Assembly: GCF_001577755.1 (NCBI RefSeq)
Contig: NZ_CP010776.1
Location: 3,596,001-3,660,000 of the forward strand
Source: Rufibacter sp. DG15C
GTDB taxonomy: Bacteria > Bacteroidota > Bacteroidia > Cytophagales > Hymenobacteraceae
Length of the DNA: 64,000 nucleotides
Reading direction: 5' to 3'
Under the pieces are notes generated by a model, which saw nothing but the letters and a program-made list of their open reading frames with translations, made no database searches and was not told where the DNA came from. Position numbers and translations under genes: made by a program. Shown here piece after piece: positions 1 to 8,377 of this stretch; position 1 is the first letter of the stretch; each line of letters opens with the position of its first letter.

Positions 1-246
1 TACGGCCAAATCATTGATTACAAAATACCCGAACCTTCCCTGCACGTCTATCTGCTTCTTGGAGCCTGACTGGGTTGAGTTGCTACTAGTGTGATTTTCA
101 ATAGATCGATAGGCACCATTGATGCCACCGCCCACCATAATGGAGCGCTGAATAACCTTAGCGGCTAGAAGATTTCCCCTATTTTCTTGTGCGTGTGCCC
201 TTGAAACTCCCAATAAGAGCAATAAAGTGTAAACCAATATCTTCAT
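1..246 (-). CDS. Putative exported outer-membrane-type protein, partial (3' end outside window)
   Basis: An open reading frame starts at ATG 246-244 and runs off the left edge (82 codons seen). The first 20 residues form a clear signal peptide: MKILVYTLLLLLGVSRAHAQ, with cleavage after AQ. The mature part is Gly/Ser/Asn-rich and has GRFGYFVINDLAV at the edge, which looks like the first strand of an outer-membrane beta-barrel; that reading is inference. The family cannot be named from the fragment. It is the last visible gene of a minus-strand run, downstream of the patatin gene. Confidence 0.6.
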   Translation of the reverse strand, partial: MKILVYTLLLLLGVSRAHAQENRGNLLAAKVIQRSIMVGGGINGAYRSIENHTSSNSTQSGSKKQIDVQGRFGYFVINDLAV

Positions 247-343
247 GCATACTAATCTGGTGATGAGCCTTATACGCTCCCAAACAAGCTGCAGTCTTGG
301 TTATTTGAATATGATGATAGCACCTAGCCAAGAAAATGAACTG

Positions 344-1105
344 CTACTCCACCAACAGTTTCATCAGTTCCTTCTCTAAGGACTTAGCATACTGATAGCC
401 TACCTCAAAAATCTCCTGGGCTTTGTTGATGGCATAGATGTGATAGTTTTTTAGGGCAGGCGGCTCCAGGAAGATAGAACATATGGCAATGCGCTGCTGC
501 ACATTGGCATTGATGGCCAGATGGAAAACGCGTTCGGTCACCTGCCTAATGCTTTTGATATCTGCCTGGTGGTTGACGGGGTTAACGTGCACGCCAATGA
601 TTTTATCACAGGTGCCGGTCAGGCACTCCACGGGTAGGTTGTTGAGCAGCCCCCCGTCCACCAGCAGCATTTCTTGGTGGGCCACCGGCTGAAACATGAT
701 GGGCAAGGCAGAAGAGGCCCTAAGGGCGTTGGCCACCAACCCTTCCGTCAGGTAGACGGTGCTGCCCTGGTTTAGATCTGTAGCCGAAATAATCAACTGG
801 GTGGGAAGGTCCGCGAAGGTGATGCCCTCCAAGTGCTGTTCAAATATTTTAAGCAGCGCGTTGGAATGGAGAATCCCCTTGTTGAGGGCTGGCCGCAAAA
901 ATTGCGTCACAGAAACATCACGCACCAGTTCAAGAACCTCCTCTGGGGCAAAACCTGCAGCAATAAACGCCCCTGCAATCGCACCTGAACTGGTCCCTGA
1001 TATTACATCGATGGGAATCTGCAACTCATTCAGCGCCTTAATGACGCCCAAATGCGCAATGCCGCGGGCTGCGCCGCCAGACAAGCAGACTCCTATGCGC
1101 ACCAT
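344..1105 (-). CDS. Patatin-like phospholipase family protein (RssA-like)
   Basis: Predicted lipid acyl hydrolase with the Ser-Asp dyad of the patatin family. The glycine-rich oxyanion motif GGAARG is at residues 10-15, the nucleophile elbow GTSSG at 37-41 (Ser39), and the second catalytic residue in DGG at about 150. At 253 residues with no signal peptide it matches the short cytoplasmic RssA/YchK-type patatins rather than the long outer-membrane PlpD type. It begins 3 nt after the stop of the upstream metallo-beta-lactamase-fold gene, so the two are probably co-transcribed. The substrate is not predictable. Confidence 0.9.
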   Translation of the reverse strand: MVRIGVCLSGGAARGIAHLGVIKALNELQIPIDVISGTSSGAIAGAFIAAGFAPEEVLELVRDVSVTQFLRPALNKGILHSNALLKIFEQHLEGITFADLPTQLIISATDLNQGSTVYLTEGLVANALRASSALPIMFQPVAHQEMLLVDGGLLNNLPVECLTGTCDKIIGVHVNPVNHQADIKSIRQVTERVFHLAINANVQQRIAICSIFLEPPALKNYHIYAINKAQEIFEVGYQYAKSLEKELMKLLVE

Positions 1106-1108
1106 GAT

Positions 1109-1951
1109 TTAAAGCGCTGACAGCGGGAAGACTTGGTCTACCCGGACGCCTTTTTCCGTTTGCTTTACGGTGCAGCACTCATTCACTGAGTCATGCTCTA
1201 AGAAAAGAACCCAATTTTCGGCAGCGGCCTGGTTCAAGAATGCTTCCTTCTCTTGCAGGGTGAGTAATGGCCTGGTGTCATAGCCCATCACGTAAGGCAA
1301 AGGTAAATGCCCAACAGAGGGTAACAGATCAGCCATAAAACAAACGGTGCGGCCTTTGTATTGAATACGCGGCACCATCATCTTATCGGTGTGGCCGTCC
1401 ACATAGGTAACGTCAAAACCAGGTAGGAACTGTTGCTGCCCTACTTCTAGAAATGACAGGTGCCCGCTATCCTTTAAAGGCATTATGTTCTCCTTCAGGA
1501 AAGAGGCTTTCTCTCTGGGGTTAGGCACCGTGGCCCAAGTCCAATGGTCCTGGTTGCTCCAGTACTGCGCCTTCGGGAAGACCATCTCGAAGCTAGTGCC
1601 ATTGCTGCTGTATTTCACAGAGCCACCACAGTGGTCAAAGTGCAGGTGCGTCAAAAAGACATCAGTGATATCTGAGAAATCAAACCCGGCTTTGTGCAAG
1701 GACTTTTCCAGTGAATCGTCTCCGTACAGGTAATAGTGGCTGAAGAACTTGGCGTCCTGCTTGTCTCCTATGCCGTTGTCAATTAAAACAAGCCTGTCTC
1801 CTGATTCTACCAGCAGGCAGCGCATGGCCCAACTGCAGAGATTGTTCTCATCTGCTGGGTTGGTCTTCTGCCAAAGCGTTTTGGGTACCACGCCAAACAT
1901 AGCGCCACCGTCCAGCTTAAAATTTCCGGTAGGAATAGGGTATAGTTTCAT
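1109..1951 (-). CDS. MBL-fold metallo-hydrolase
   Basis: Metallo-beta-lactamase superfamily hydrolase of 280 residues. The metal-binding signature HLHFDH is at residues 102-107; downstream His/Asp ligands lie in DGHTDK and FMADLLP. No signal peptide, so cytosolic. The general form resembles quorum-quenching lactonase/AttM-like members, but the substrate cannot be called from motifs. Its ATG is 54 nt downstream of the accA stop, with one 40-nt palindrome between; the next gene (patatin) follows after 3 nt. Confidence 0.85.
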   Translation of the reverse strand: MKLYPIPTGNFKLDGGAMFGVVPKTLWQKTNPADENNLCSWAMRCLLVESGDRLVLIDNGIGDKQDAKFFSHYYLYGDDSLEKSLHKAGFDFSDITDVFLTHLHFDHCGGSVKYSSNGTSFEMVFPKAQYWSNQDHWTWATVPNPREKASFLKENIMPLKDSGHLSFLEVGQQQFLPGFDVTYVDGHTDKMMVPRIQYKGRTVCFMADLLPSVGHLPLPYVMGYDTRPLLTLQEKEAFLNQAAAENWVLFLEHDSVNECCTVKQTEKGVRVDQVFPLSAL

Positions 1952-1962
1952 AGAGAGAAAAT

Positions 1963-2002
1963 GCGTTTTTTGCCTGTTTTCTGGAAAAGAGCCTAAAAAC
2001 GG
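1963..2002. repeat. 40-nt intergenic palindrome, copy 1
   Basis: Imperfect copy of the window-wide palindrome, between the accA stop and the start of the MBL-fold gene, inside a probable minus-strand operon. The left half has lost one base of the GGCC core; the right half reads GGAAAAGAGCCTAAAAACGG. Confidence 0.8.
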
Positions 2003-2005
2003 TTT

Positions 2006-2953
2006 CTATTCCTCTACCACGCCCATGGCGCTGAACTTCTCAATACGCTGCATGATGCGCTCCTCGCTGCTTAGCGCGTTCAATTCTTCCAGGGTTTCCT
2101 GAAGCTTTTTCTTGAGCGTCTTCATCATTTTCTCTGGATCTACGTGCGCGCCACCCAGAGGCTCCTTGATGATGCCGTCCACCAGTTTATTGCCTAGCAT
2201 GTCTTTGGCGGTCAGTTTCAAAGCTTCAGCAGACTGTTCTTTGTAATCCCAGCTGCGCCATAGAATAGTTGAGCAGTTTTCTGGTGAGATAACCGAGTAC
2301 CAAGAGTTCTCCAGCATGAAGACTCTATCGCCAATGCCAATGCCTAAGGCACCGCCAGAAGCTCCTTCGCCAATAATCACGCAGATTACCGGTACTTTGA
2401 GCATGAACATTTCTTTGAGGTTACGCGCAATGGCTTCACCCTGGCCACGCTCCTCTGCTTCAAGGCCCGGAAAGGCACCTGGAGTATCTATTAAGGTAAT
2501 GATGGGCTTGTTGAATTTCTCAGCCAGCTTCATCAAGCGCAAGGCCTTGCGGTATCCTTCTGGGTTGGCCATCCCGAAGTTGCGGAACTGACGCTCCTTG
2601 GTGTTGCGGCCTTTCTGCTGACCAATGAACATGACCGTTTCACCATCCAATTCGCCAAAACCACCTACCATGGCTTTGTCATCTTTCACGTTGCGGTCAC
2701 CGTGCAACTCCACAAACGTGGGCGACAGCCCTTTTATATAATCAAGGGTGTAAGGTCTTTCTGTATGACGCGATAATTGAACCCGCTGCCAGCGCGTAAG
2801 GTTGGCATAGGTCTCCTTTTTCAAGGACTTGATTTTCTCCTCAAGCGCCAGCACGGCATCTGTCACGTCTACCTGGCTCTCAGAGGCCAGTTTCTTCATT
2901 TCAGAAAGTTTGCCTTCTAGTGCGGCTATGGGTTGTTCAAAATCTAACAGCAT
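2006..2953 (-). CDS. accA: Acetyl-CoA carboxylase carboxyltransferase subunit alpha
   Basis: Alpha subunit of the carboxyltransferase that moves the carboxyl group from biotin carboxyl carrier protein to acetyl-CoA, the committed step of fatty acid synthesis; works with AccD. 315 residues, the usual family length. Diagnostic stretches include [58 protein letters not shown] and [16 protein letters not shown]. The reading frame is open upstream to a TTG at 2959, but ATG 2953 gives the normal N-terminus (MLLDFEQPI). First gene of the run that continues to the MBL-fold and patatin genes. Confidence 0.97.
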   Translation of the reverse strand: MLLDFEQPIAALEGKLSEMKKLASESQVDVTDAVLALEEKIKSLKKETYANLTRWQRVQLSRHTERPYTLDYIKGLSPTFVELHGDRNVKDDKAMVGGFGELDGETVMFIGQQKGRNTKERQFRNFGMANPEGYRKALRLMKLAEKFNKPIITLIDTPGAFPGLEAEERGQGEAIARNLKEMFMLKVPVICVIIGEGASGGALGIGIGDRVFMLENSWYSVISPENCSTILWRSWDYKEQSAEALKLTAKDMLGNKLVDGIIKEPLGGAHVDPEKMMKTLKKKLQETLEELNALSSEERIMQRIEKFSAMGVVEE

Positions 2954-3119
2954 AATCAATAGGTCTATATCTTATACTTATGTATACATGCAAAGGTAAT
3001 TGAATATGCGAAGTTTAGTAATATCTGTTTTTGACAGTTTTAAACGAATTTTTTCCTTTTGAATCTGAGCCGGTTACCTCTTTCCTGCTTCCTTTTTACA
3101 GGTTTTTTAGGGCGCAGGC

Positions 3120-3150
3120 TTGTGTATCTTAATCTCTCCCCCTACATTTG
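3120..3150 (+). promoter_or_regulatory. Bacteroidota promoter of tRNA-Asp copy 1
   Basis: TTG at 3120-3122, 20-nt spacer, TACATTTG at 3143-3150, a full match to the phylum's TTG-(19-21)-TAnnTTTG promoter, 40 nt upstream of the tRNA. Confidence 0.75.
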
Positions 3151-3190
3151 CATCATCAAAACGGGGACGTATGGTCCTTGTGAGGATGTT

Positions 3191-3264
3191 GGTCCGGTAG
3201 TTCAGTTGGTTAGAATGCCGCCCTGTCACGGCGGAGGTCGCGGGTTCGAGTCCCGTCCGGACCG
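3191..3264 (+). tRNA. trnD: tRNA-Asp (GTC)
   Basis: 74-nt cloverleaf. Acceptor stem GGTCCGG pairs with CCGGACC, anticodon stem CCGCC/GGCGG encloses the loop CTGTCAC (anticodon GTC), the T-arm contains GGGTTCGAGTCCC, and the discriminator base is G. CCA is not encoded. Own promoter upstream and hairpin terminator directly downstream. Confidence 0.97.
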
Positions 3265-3265
3265 C

Positions 3266-3306
3266 AAGAAGCCCTCTCAGAGAAATCTGGGAGGGCTTCT
3301 TCGTTT
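3266..3306 (+). terminator. Terminator of tRNA-Asp copy 1
   Basis: Stem AAGAAGCCCTCTCAG pairs with CTGGGAGGGCTTCTT (one G-U pair), loop AGAAAT, followed by a T-rich run. Confidence 0.85.
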
Positions 3307-3475
3307 TTAGGCCATTCCAAAACATTTTCCTTTTGAAGCCCCTTCTTTTCTAGCTGGTATCTCAATTCAAAAGCAGAGATGTTTACCCCCTTTTCCTACT
3401 GTTATCTAAGGGATTTCTCATCATTTCTTTGATTGTTTTACGTTATATCCTCAATGGCAACCTAACAGAAAACGA

Positions 3476-4417
3476 ATGGAAGTGAATAGTACTTTTTGGA
3501 TTGGTTTCAATGCCTTCGTCCTCATTATGTTGGCTTTGGATTTGGGGGTGTTTAACCGCAAGGCGCACGTTGTGTCTGTGAAAGAGGCACTCATATGGTC
3601 TGGCGTCTGGATTTCACTGGCCTTGGTATTCAACTCCCTTGTCTACTATTGGTTTGGGGAGCATAAGGCAATTGAATTTTTGACGGGGTATGTTCTGGAG
3701 AAGACCTTGAGCATTGATAATATCTTTGTCTTTGTCCTGATCTTCAAGTATTTCCAAATCCCTTCCATTTACCAGCACAAGATTTTATTCTGGGGCATTC
3801 TGGGGGCCTTGCTAATGCGCGTCATCTTTATTTTTGCCGGAGTGGCCTTAATAGAGAAATTCCATTGGTCCATTTATTTGTTTGGCGCTTTCCTTATCTA
3901 CACCGGTTACAAGATGTTTACGGAGAAAGACAAGGAGATGCAGCCCGAGAAAAACCCCGTCATTAAATTCTTCCGGAAGCTAATGCCTGTCACCAATCAG
4001 TTGGAAGGCGATAAGTTTTTTGTAAAACAATCCGGTAAAGTTTTCGCCACTCCCCTATTTCTGGTGCTTCTTCTGATTGAAATCTCTGATTTGATTTTTG
4101 CGGTAGACAGCATCCCAGCCATTTTGGCCATCACCCAGGACCAGTTTATTGTCTACACGTCCAACGTTTTTGCCATTCTGGGGCTTCGGTCGCTTTATTT
4201 CGCGCTGGCTCACGTGATTCATCGCTTTGTGTTCCTATCTACCGGGCTGGCTTTCATCTTGATTTTTGTAGGTCTGAAAATGGTGACGGTAGACATCTTT
4301 AAGGTCCCAACGTTCATTTCATTGATTGTGATTGGGTTCATCATAACGATTAGCATTGTGTTGTCCCTCATAAAGACCAAGAATATAGACAAGGAAGGTG
4401 GTGAATCTTTACAATAG
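3476..4417 (+). CDS. TerC/Alx family integral membrane protein
   Basis: Polytopic membrane protein of the TerC family (313 residues, about nine hydrophobic segments). TerC/Alx proteins are linked to tellurite resistance and manganese export; the exact substrate here is unknown. The two conserved acidic membrane motifs are present: TLSIDNIFVFVLIF around residues 78-91 and ISDLIFAVDSIPAI around residues 202-215. The start ATG 3476 opens with an aromatic-rich first helix. It stands alone between the two duplicated tRNA-Asp units; no partner gene is evident. Confidence 0.93.
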   Translation: MEVNSTFWIGFNAFVLIMLALDLGVFNRKAHVVSVKEALIWSGVWISLALVFNSLVYYWFGEHKAIEFLTGYVLEKTLSIDNIFVFVLIFKYFQIPSIYQHKILFWGILGALLMRVIFIFAGVALIEKFHWSIYLFGAFLIYTGYKMFTEKDKEMQPEKNPVIKFFRKLMPVTNQLEGDKFFVKQSGKVFATPLFLVLLLIEISDLIFAVDSIPAILAITQDQFIVYTSNVFAILGLRSLYFALAHVIHRFVFLSTGLAFILIFVGLKMVTVDIFKVPTFISLIVIGFIITISIVLSLIKTKNIDKEGGESLQ

Positions 4418-4528
4418 GAAGATCCGCCAGCCCAGCGCTTTAGCAGGAAAAATGGATGGGATTGTTTTCAAGAAGGGCCTAGTGAGTCGTTTGTAGTAAA
4501 TTATTTTGCACTTCTTTCTATTGCGTGC

Positions 4529-4559
4529 TTGGATATCAATAAACAACTATATACATTTG
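4529..4559 (+). promoter_or_regulatory. Bacteroidota promoter of tRNA-Asp copy 2
   Basis: TTG 4529-4531, 20-nt spacer, TACATTTG 4552-4559. The -7 box belongs to the duplicated block, but the -33 side is different sequence from copy 1, so the promoter has been rebuilt or kept by selection. Confidence 0.75.
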
Positions 4560-4599
4560 CATCATCAAAACGGGGACGTCTGGTCCTTGTGAGGATGTT

Positions 4600-4673
4600 G
4601 GTCCGGTAGTTCAGTTGGTTAGAATGCCGCCCTGTCACGGCGGAGGTCGCGGGTTCGAGTCCCGTCCGGACCG
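4600..4673 (+). tRNA. trnD: tRNA-Asp (GTC)
   Basis: Base-for-base the same 74-nt tRNA as at 3191-3264, anticodon GTC, discriminator G, CCA not encoded. Confidence 0.97.
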
Positions 4674-4674
4674 C

Positions 4675-4715
4675 AAGAAGCCCTCTCAGAGAAATCTGGG
4701 AGGGCTTCATCGTTT
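4675..4715 (+). terminator. Terminator of tRNA-Asp copy 2
   Basis: Same hairpin as copy 1 except that the last stem base on the right has changed (CTTCAT for CTTCTT), followed by a short T run. Confidence 0.8.
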
Positions 4716-4753
4716 TTAGGGCTTTTGCTTCGTCTTAGCCAAGTGTTGGTTTG

Positions 4754-5518
4754 TTATTTAGAGTTCAACTTAGGCGGCACGTAATTGCCTAGCATACTCT
4801 CATAGTCGTCAATAGCCATTACGGTCATTTGCCGGGCATCATAAGGCTGCAATACTTTTAGCCAATCTCTTTCCTGCAACCGGTTGTCTAGCCAAATCTC
4901 CTCGCTGTGCGGGGTGAGAATGACGGGCATGCGGTCATGATAAGGCTCTACTGCGGCATTGGCTTTGGTGGTGATGATGGTAAAGTGCGGGTAAAGCTCA
5001 CCGGTGTCTTGGTGCAGGCTTTCGAGCCAAAGGCCAGCCAACCCGAAGGGCTCTTCTTGTTGCAAAGTAAAGCGATACTTCTGTTTTAAGGGCTTCGCTT
5101 TTTTCATGCGCTTCTTATCAGCTTCGCTCCTGATCGGGTTCCCGAACAAGTCCACTCCCAAGGTTCCGGGTTCTTCGGCTTTGGTCTCTTCTTCAAACTC
5201 CTCTTCCAATTCCTTCCACTCAAAAAAACCGTCAATGGGAATGATGCATCGGTTCTTAGGCAACAGCTCCCTGAACCTTTGAATGAAGAGCAGATTTTCT
5301 TCCCGTACGTTGAAGGGCAAGATGGGCTTGCCATCCTCTTGTTTGGTAGGATCTGCCCAAACCGCCATTACTGCTTTCTCTGCCGTGGAAGTAATGACCG
5401 GTAGTTGCTGAGAGGGCCTCGCGTCAAAATTGGGTTCAAAGGAAAGTCCTTCCAGCTTGGCGGCATACCGGTGAGCCAAAGGCACTTTCTTTCTTGAGAA
5501 GGAATATCGTCCGCACAT
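4754..5518 (-). CDS. SOS response-associated peptidase (SRAP; YedK/HMCES family)
   Basis: Forms a DNA-protein crosslink with abasic sites in single-stranded DNA through Cys2, shielding them. The invariant MCGRY start is present, so Cys2 is exposed after Met removal. Other family residues visible: Asn30, a NxRxE-type motif (NVREE), IDGFFEW with Glu100, and YHDRMPV with His194. Length 254. Unusual: between WKE and the next core strand there is a charged insertion of roughly residues 103-146, rich in Glu and Lys, that typical short YedK proteins lack. Single-gene unit on the minus strand. Confidence 0.93.
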   Translation of the reverse strand: MCGRYSFSRKKVPLAHRYAAKLEGLSFEPNFDARPSQQLPVITSTAEKAVMAVWADPTKQEDGKPILPFNVREENLLFIQRFRELLPKNRCIIPIDGFFEWKELEEEFEEETKAEEPGTLGVDLFGNPIRSEADKKRMKKAKPLKQKYRFTLQQEEPFGLAGLWLESLHQDTGELYPHFTIITTKANAAVEPYHDRMPVILTPHSEEIWLDNRLQERDWLKVLQPYDARQMTVMAIDDYESMLGNYVPPKLNSK

Positions 5519-5710
5519 ACGCGTATACTTAAAATGAATTTGCTAAATAATGTTAGTATTAACCGCTTCTAAGTTAAACGACTTTTCATGCAAATGGCTT
5601 AGCGGGTCTGCTTGTTTCTTATGATGACAATAGATAAAAAGCTTCATTGTAGTTAAAATTTTGGTACTTGCCGTTTCTTTCCCCTTCCAACCCCTATTAC
5701 TTCTTGCCTT

Positions 5711-7009
5711 ATGTTGCCGAAAATCCTGAACAGCCTAAAAATTGCCGCCCTTAATGAAATGCAGGAGGCTGCCCTAACCGCGGCGCGCGCCAATGACATG
5801 GTGCTCTTATCCCCTACGGGTTCAGGCAAGACGCTGGGATTTTTGCTGCCTTTGCTAGAGCAACTGCAACCAAATTATAACGGGGTTCAGGCGTTGATAT
5901 TAGTACCCACCAGAGAATTGGCCTTGCAAATTGAGCAGGTGTTCAGGCAGATGGGCGCTGGTTTTAAGATTGTCTGCAGCTACGGCGGCAACTCTACCAA
6001 TACAGAAAAACGCAGTCTGGCTAATCCGCCGGCGGTGTGGGTGGGAACGCCCGGGCGAGTGGGCCATCACCTTCGGTCGCAGAACGTGGATGGGTCTACC
6101 ATTAAGACCTTGGTGCTGGATGAATTTGACAAGTCCCTGGAGATGGGTTTTCAAGAGGAAATGAAGTTTATCATTGACCTGCTGCCCAACATCAACAAAC
6201 GCTTGCTCACCTCTGCCACCAACATGCAGGAGATTCCCGCCTTCACCGGACTCAATAACCCCACCACAGTCAATTTCTTAAAAGACACTGCTTCTGCTCC
6301 AGACATTGACGTACGGGCCGTAGAGGTAATAAAAGACGACAAGCTACTCACCTTATTCTCTCTGTTATGCAAATTGGGCAACAAACCAGCCTTGGTCTTT
6401 TGTAACCAGCGGGACGCGGTGGAGAACGTAAGCGCCTATTTAAACAAGAAAGGGATTGCCCACGGCATTTTTCATGGCGGCCTGGAGCAACCAGATAGAG
6501 AACGCGTCTTGCTTAAGTTCAGGAACGGGACGTATCCCCTCCTCATAAGCACAGATCTGGCCGCACGCGGCCTGGACATTCCAGAGATAGAGAACGTGAT
6601 CCATTTTCAATTGTCAGACGCCGAAACCTTTTTGCACCGCAACGGCCGCACAGCCAGAATGCAAGCCAAGGGAACGGCTTATCTATTACTTCATCCCGGA
6701 GAGAAACCTGCTTTCTTGCCTAAACTGCCGCCGTTTGAAACTTTACCAGCCAAACCAACGGTACCTGCCCCGTCTTTCTGGGATACGCTGTACATAAGCG
6801 CTGGCAAGAAAGACAAGGTAAGCAAAGGTGACGTGGTAGGATTGCTCCTGCAAAAAGGAGGCTTGGAGAAGGAGGACCTGGGTTTTATTGAAATACAGGA
6901 ATCTGCTGCTTTTGCCGCCGTCAACAGAAACAAGCTGGATAAAACGGTACAATTACTAAAGCAGGAAAAACTGAAGGGCAAAAAAGTGAAGATTGAAAAA
7001 GCGTCTTAG
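5711..7009 (+). CDS. DEAD-box RNA helicase, DbpA-like
   Basis: ATP-dependent RNA helicase of 432 residues with two RecA domains and a small C-terminal domain resembling the DbpA RNA-binding domain. Motifs in order: Walker A SPTGSGKT (residues 34-41), Ia VPTREL, Ib GTPGR, motif II as DEFD (137-140) instead of DEAD, motif III TSAT, and motif VI HRNGRTARM where HRIGRTGR is usual. DbpA proteins act on the large-subunit rRNA; such a role here is inferred. Start ATG 5711. Ends in a hairpin terminator fused to a copy of the palindrome. Confidence 0.93.
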   Translation: MLPKILNSLKIAALNEMQEAALTAARANDMVLLSPTGSGKTLGFLLPLLEQLQPNYNGVQALILVPTRELALQIEQVFRQMGAGFKIVCSYGGNSTNTEKRSLANPPAVWVGTPGRVGHHLRSQNVDGSTIKTLVLDEFDKSLEMGFQEEMKFIIDLLPNINKRLLTSATNMQEIPAFTGLNNPTTVNFLKDTASAPDIDVRAVEVIKDDKLLTLFSLLCKLGNKPALVFCNQRDAVENVSAYLNKKGIAHGIFHGGLEQPDRERVLLKFRNGTYPLLISTDLAARGLDIPEIENVIHFQLSDAETFLHRNGRTARMQAKGTAYLLLHPGEKPAFLPKLPPFETLPAKPTVPAPSFWDTLYISAGKKDKVSKGDVVGLLLQKGGLEKEDLGFIEIQESAAFAAVNRNKLDKTVQLLKQEKLKGKKVKIEKAS

Positions 7010-7032
7010 GTAGTAAGCCTGGGCTTTAACGG

Positions 7033-7078
7033 AGAAGAGGCAGTAAACCACAGGTTGGGTTTCTGCCTCTTCTTTTTT
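7033..7078 (+). terminator. Hairpin terminator after the helicase gene
   Basis: AGAAGAGGCAG (7033-7043) pairs with CTGCCTCTTCT (7063-7073) over a 19-nt loop and is followed by six T. The T run is shared with the start of palindrome copy 2. Confidence 0.75.
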
Positions 7079-7110
7079 GGCCTGTTTTGCGGAAAGTAGC
7101 CTAAAAACAG
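7071..7110. repeat. 40-nt intergenic palindrome, copy 2
   Basis: Left half ends in GGCCTGTTTTGC, right half GGAAAGTAGCCTAAAAACAG. It starts within the T tract of the helicase terminator, so here terminator and palindrome are contiguous. Confidence 0.8.
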
Positions 7111-7241
7111 AAATTGAGGTGTAGAAGAGAAAATCGCTTCTGGGCACCTCAATTTATATGGGTTGGTCTGGCATTCTTTTTCCTGGGGTAAGGCGGCGGG
7201 CTTTACCCAAACGGAGAAGAAGTGACAGATAAAAAGTTGTA

Positions 7242-7469
7242 CTATTGACTTGGGCGCTGTTTCTTGGCGTCTGCAGGGTCTTCTTTCTTTTTCTCTGGCG
7301 GTGTGGAAGAGAAGTTACCATTCTCGTCTACGTACACCATCATGGCTTCTAATGAACCACCAGAAGAGTTTTCCTGACGCTCTTGCTTGCGCTCTTCTTT
7401 CTCTTTCTTCTTCTTTAATTTTTTTTGCTCCAGTTGTTTCTTCATGAAACTGTTCTGTGATCTTGCCAT
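7242..7469 (-). CDS. Small Lys/Glu-rich protein resembling the N-terminus of long Bacteroidota cold-shock proteins
   Basis: 75 residues: a highly charged Lys/Glu/Arg segment (residues 10-35) followed by a more conserved-looking MMVYVDENGNFSSTPP. From memory, many Bacteroidota encode a protein of about 150 residues that starts MA.SQ..F.KK with this basic segment and the YVDENG stretch, then a cold-shock domain. Here the frame ends before any cold-shock domain; three separate cold-shock genes lie close by. It could be an independent RNA-associated peptide or a truncated family member. Start ATG 7469. Confidence 0.65.
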   Translation of the reverse strand: MARSQNSFMKKQLEQKKLKKKKEKEERKQERQENSSGGSLEAMMVYVDENGNFSSTPPEKKKEDPADAKKQRPSQ

Positions 7470-8073
7470 ATGGTCATTGTAAGGTGAAACAGGCGGCTAA
7501 TTCCTGTGTGTATGCTTTCTTATACTCAAAAACAGGGTATTTGTTAAGAAAAGCCACAAATGAGGTAAACCTACCGGTTATGAAAAAATAGTCTGGGAAA
7601 GCAGGGAGTCCGCTACGTGGGTAGTTTAGCTGTTACAAATCAGGTTGTTTCTCTAAAAGCCCCCAAGAAACCGGAACCAGATAAAGAGAGAAGAAGATTA
7701 ATTAAACCGCGCCGCCAATAAAGGCTTTCCAAGGATTATCAAAACTTACTCCAGCTTCTGCCAGAAGGGGAAATAAGAGAGGAGATAACGATTGCTTTCC
7801 GCTACAAAAATACGCATTTATATTGAGATACCCTAGCAAATCCCTATATGGGCAAACATTAATATTCTAAATTCTGGCTAGCTTAAATACAATTTAACCA
7901 CGGGCTTGCTCCACTACCTTTCATCAGGCTAAGAATTAATTTTCAATGACTTATATCTTCCTAAAATTGCTTTTGGCTTTCACTGCTGGCAAGTGTACCT
8001 TTTATTTTAAATATTTCTAGGAAACTTAAACCGTTTGTCTACCTTTACTCACAGTAATTATAACAACTATCAG
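7470..8073. other. 604-bp gene-free stretch ahead of the first cold-shock gene
   Basis: AT-rich, no convincing gene. It holds the divergent start regions of the small basic protein (minus) and the cold-shock gene (plus) and, near 7972-8003, a candidate promoter. Confidence 0.6.
7973..8003 (+). promoter_or_regulatory. Candidate promoter for the first cold-shock gene
   Basis: TTG 7973-7975, 20-nt spacer, TACCTTTT 7996-8003, one base off TAnnTTTG. It would leave a leader of about 65 nt before ATG 8074. Confidence 0.45.
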
Positions 8074-8265
8074 ATGAATCAAGGTACAGTAAAATTTTTC
8101 AACGACTCTAAAGGGTTCGGTTTTATCAAAGACAACAGTGACAATCAGGAGTACTTTGTACACGTATCTGGTCTTGTTGACGAAATCAGAGAGAATGACG
8201 AAGTAGTGTATGATCTTCAAGAAGGAAGAAAAGGACTAAACGCCATCAACGTTAAGCGCGCTTAG
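8074..8265 (+). CDS. Cold-shock protein, CspA family (paralogue 1)
   Basis: 63-residue single cold-shock domain that binds single-stranded RNA/DNA. RNP1 motif KGFGFI and RNP2 motif YFVHVSGL are intact. The open frame extends upstream to a TTG at 8035, but ATG 8074 gives the standard start (MNQGTVKFF), as in the two paralogues. The gene and its 3' region, including terminator, are nearly identical to 12303-12552, while the 5' regions are unrelated, suggesting different control of each copy. Confidence 0.95.
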   Translation: MNQGTVKFFNDSKGFGFIKDNSDNQEYFVHVSGLVDEIRENDEVVYDLQEGRKGLNAINVKRA

Positions 8266-8291
8266 TCTTTCGCTATAAAGACATAATGCTG

Positions 8292-8323
8292 AAAAGCCTC
8301 TCCCTTACGGAGAGGCTTTTTTT
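8292..8323 (+). terminator. Terminator of cold-shock gene 1
   Basis: GCCTCTCC pairs with GGAGAGGC over loop CTTAC, then seven T. A smaller hairpin (GTCTTT/AAAGAC) precedes it right after the stop codon. Confidence 0.9.
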
Positions 8324-8337
8324 GTGTCTATTGTTTT

Positions 8338-8377
8338 CCGTTTTTGGCTTATTATCTGGAAAACAGGCCAAAAACGA
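8338..8377. repeat. 40-nt intergenic palindrome, copy 3
   Basis: Follows the cold-shock terminator by 15 nt, so it is not needed for termination. Right half GGAAAACAGGCCAAAAACGA is almost consensus; the left half has GGCTTATTATCT. Confidence 0.85.

Larger units (their letters stand above)
3143..3312 (+). repeat. 170-bp direct repeat carrying tRNA-Asp, copy A
   Basis: From the -7 box through the tRNA, its terminator and the first bases beyond, this block matches 4552-4721 at a constant offset of 1409 bp, with two base differences noticed (A/C near 3171, T/A near 3299). The TerC gene lies between the copies. A segmental duplication of promoter, tRNA and terminator is the simplest reading. Confidence 0.9.
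4552..4721 (+). repeat. 170-bp direct repeat carrying tRNA-Asp, copy B
   Basis: Second copy of the block at 3143-3312; see that entry for the differences. Confidence 0.9.

Noticed and set aside
3059-3310. Open frames of 60-83 codons across the tRNA-Asp unit on both strands (also 4501-4710)
   Set aside because: They run through the tRNA and its terminator; the identical peptides at both loci come from the duplicated tRNA block.
3302-3330. Possible partial palindromes after the two tRNA terminators (CGTTTTTAGG)
   Set aside because: Only ten bases match and there is no right arm.
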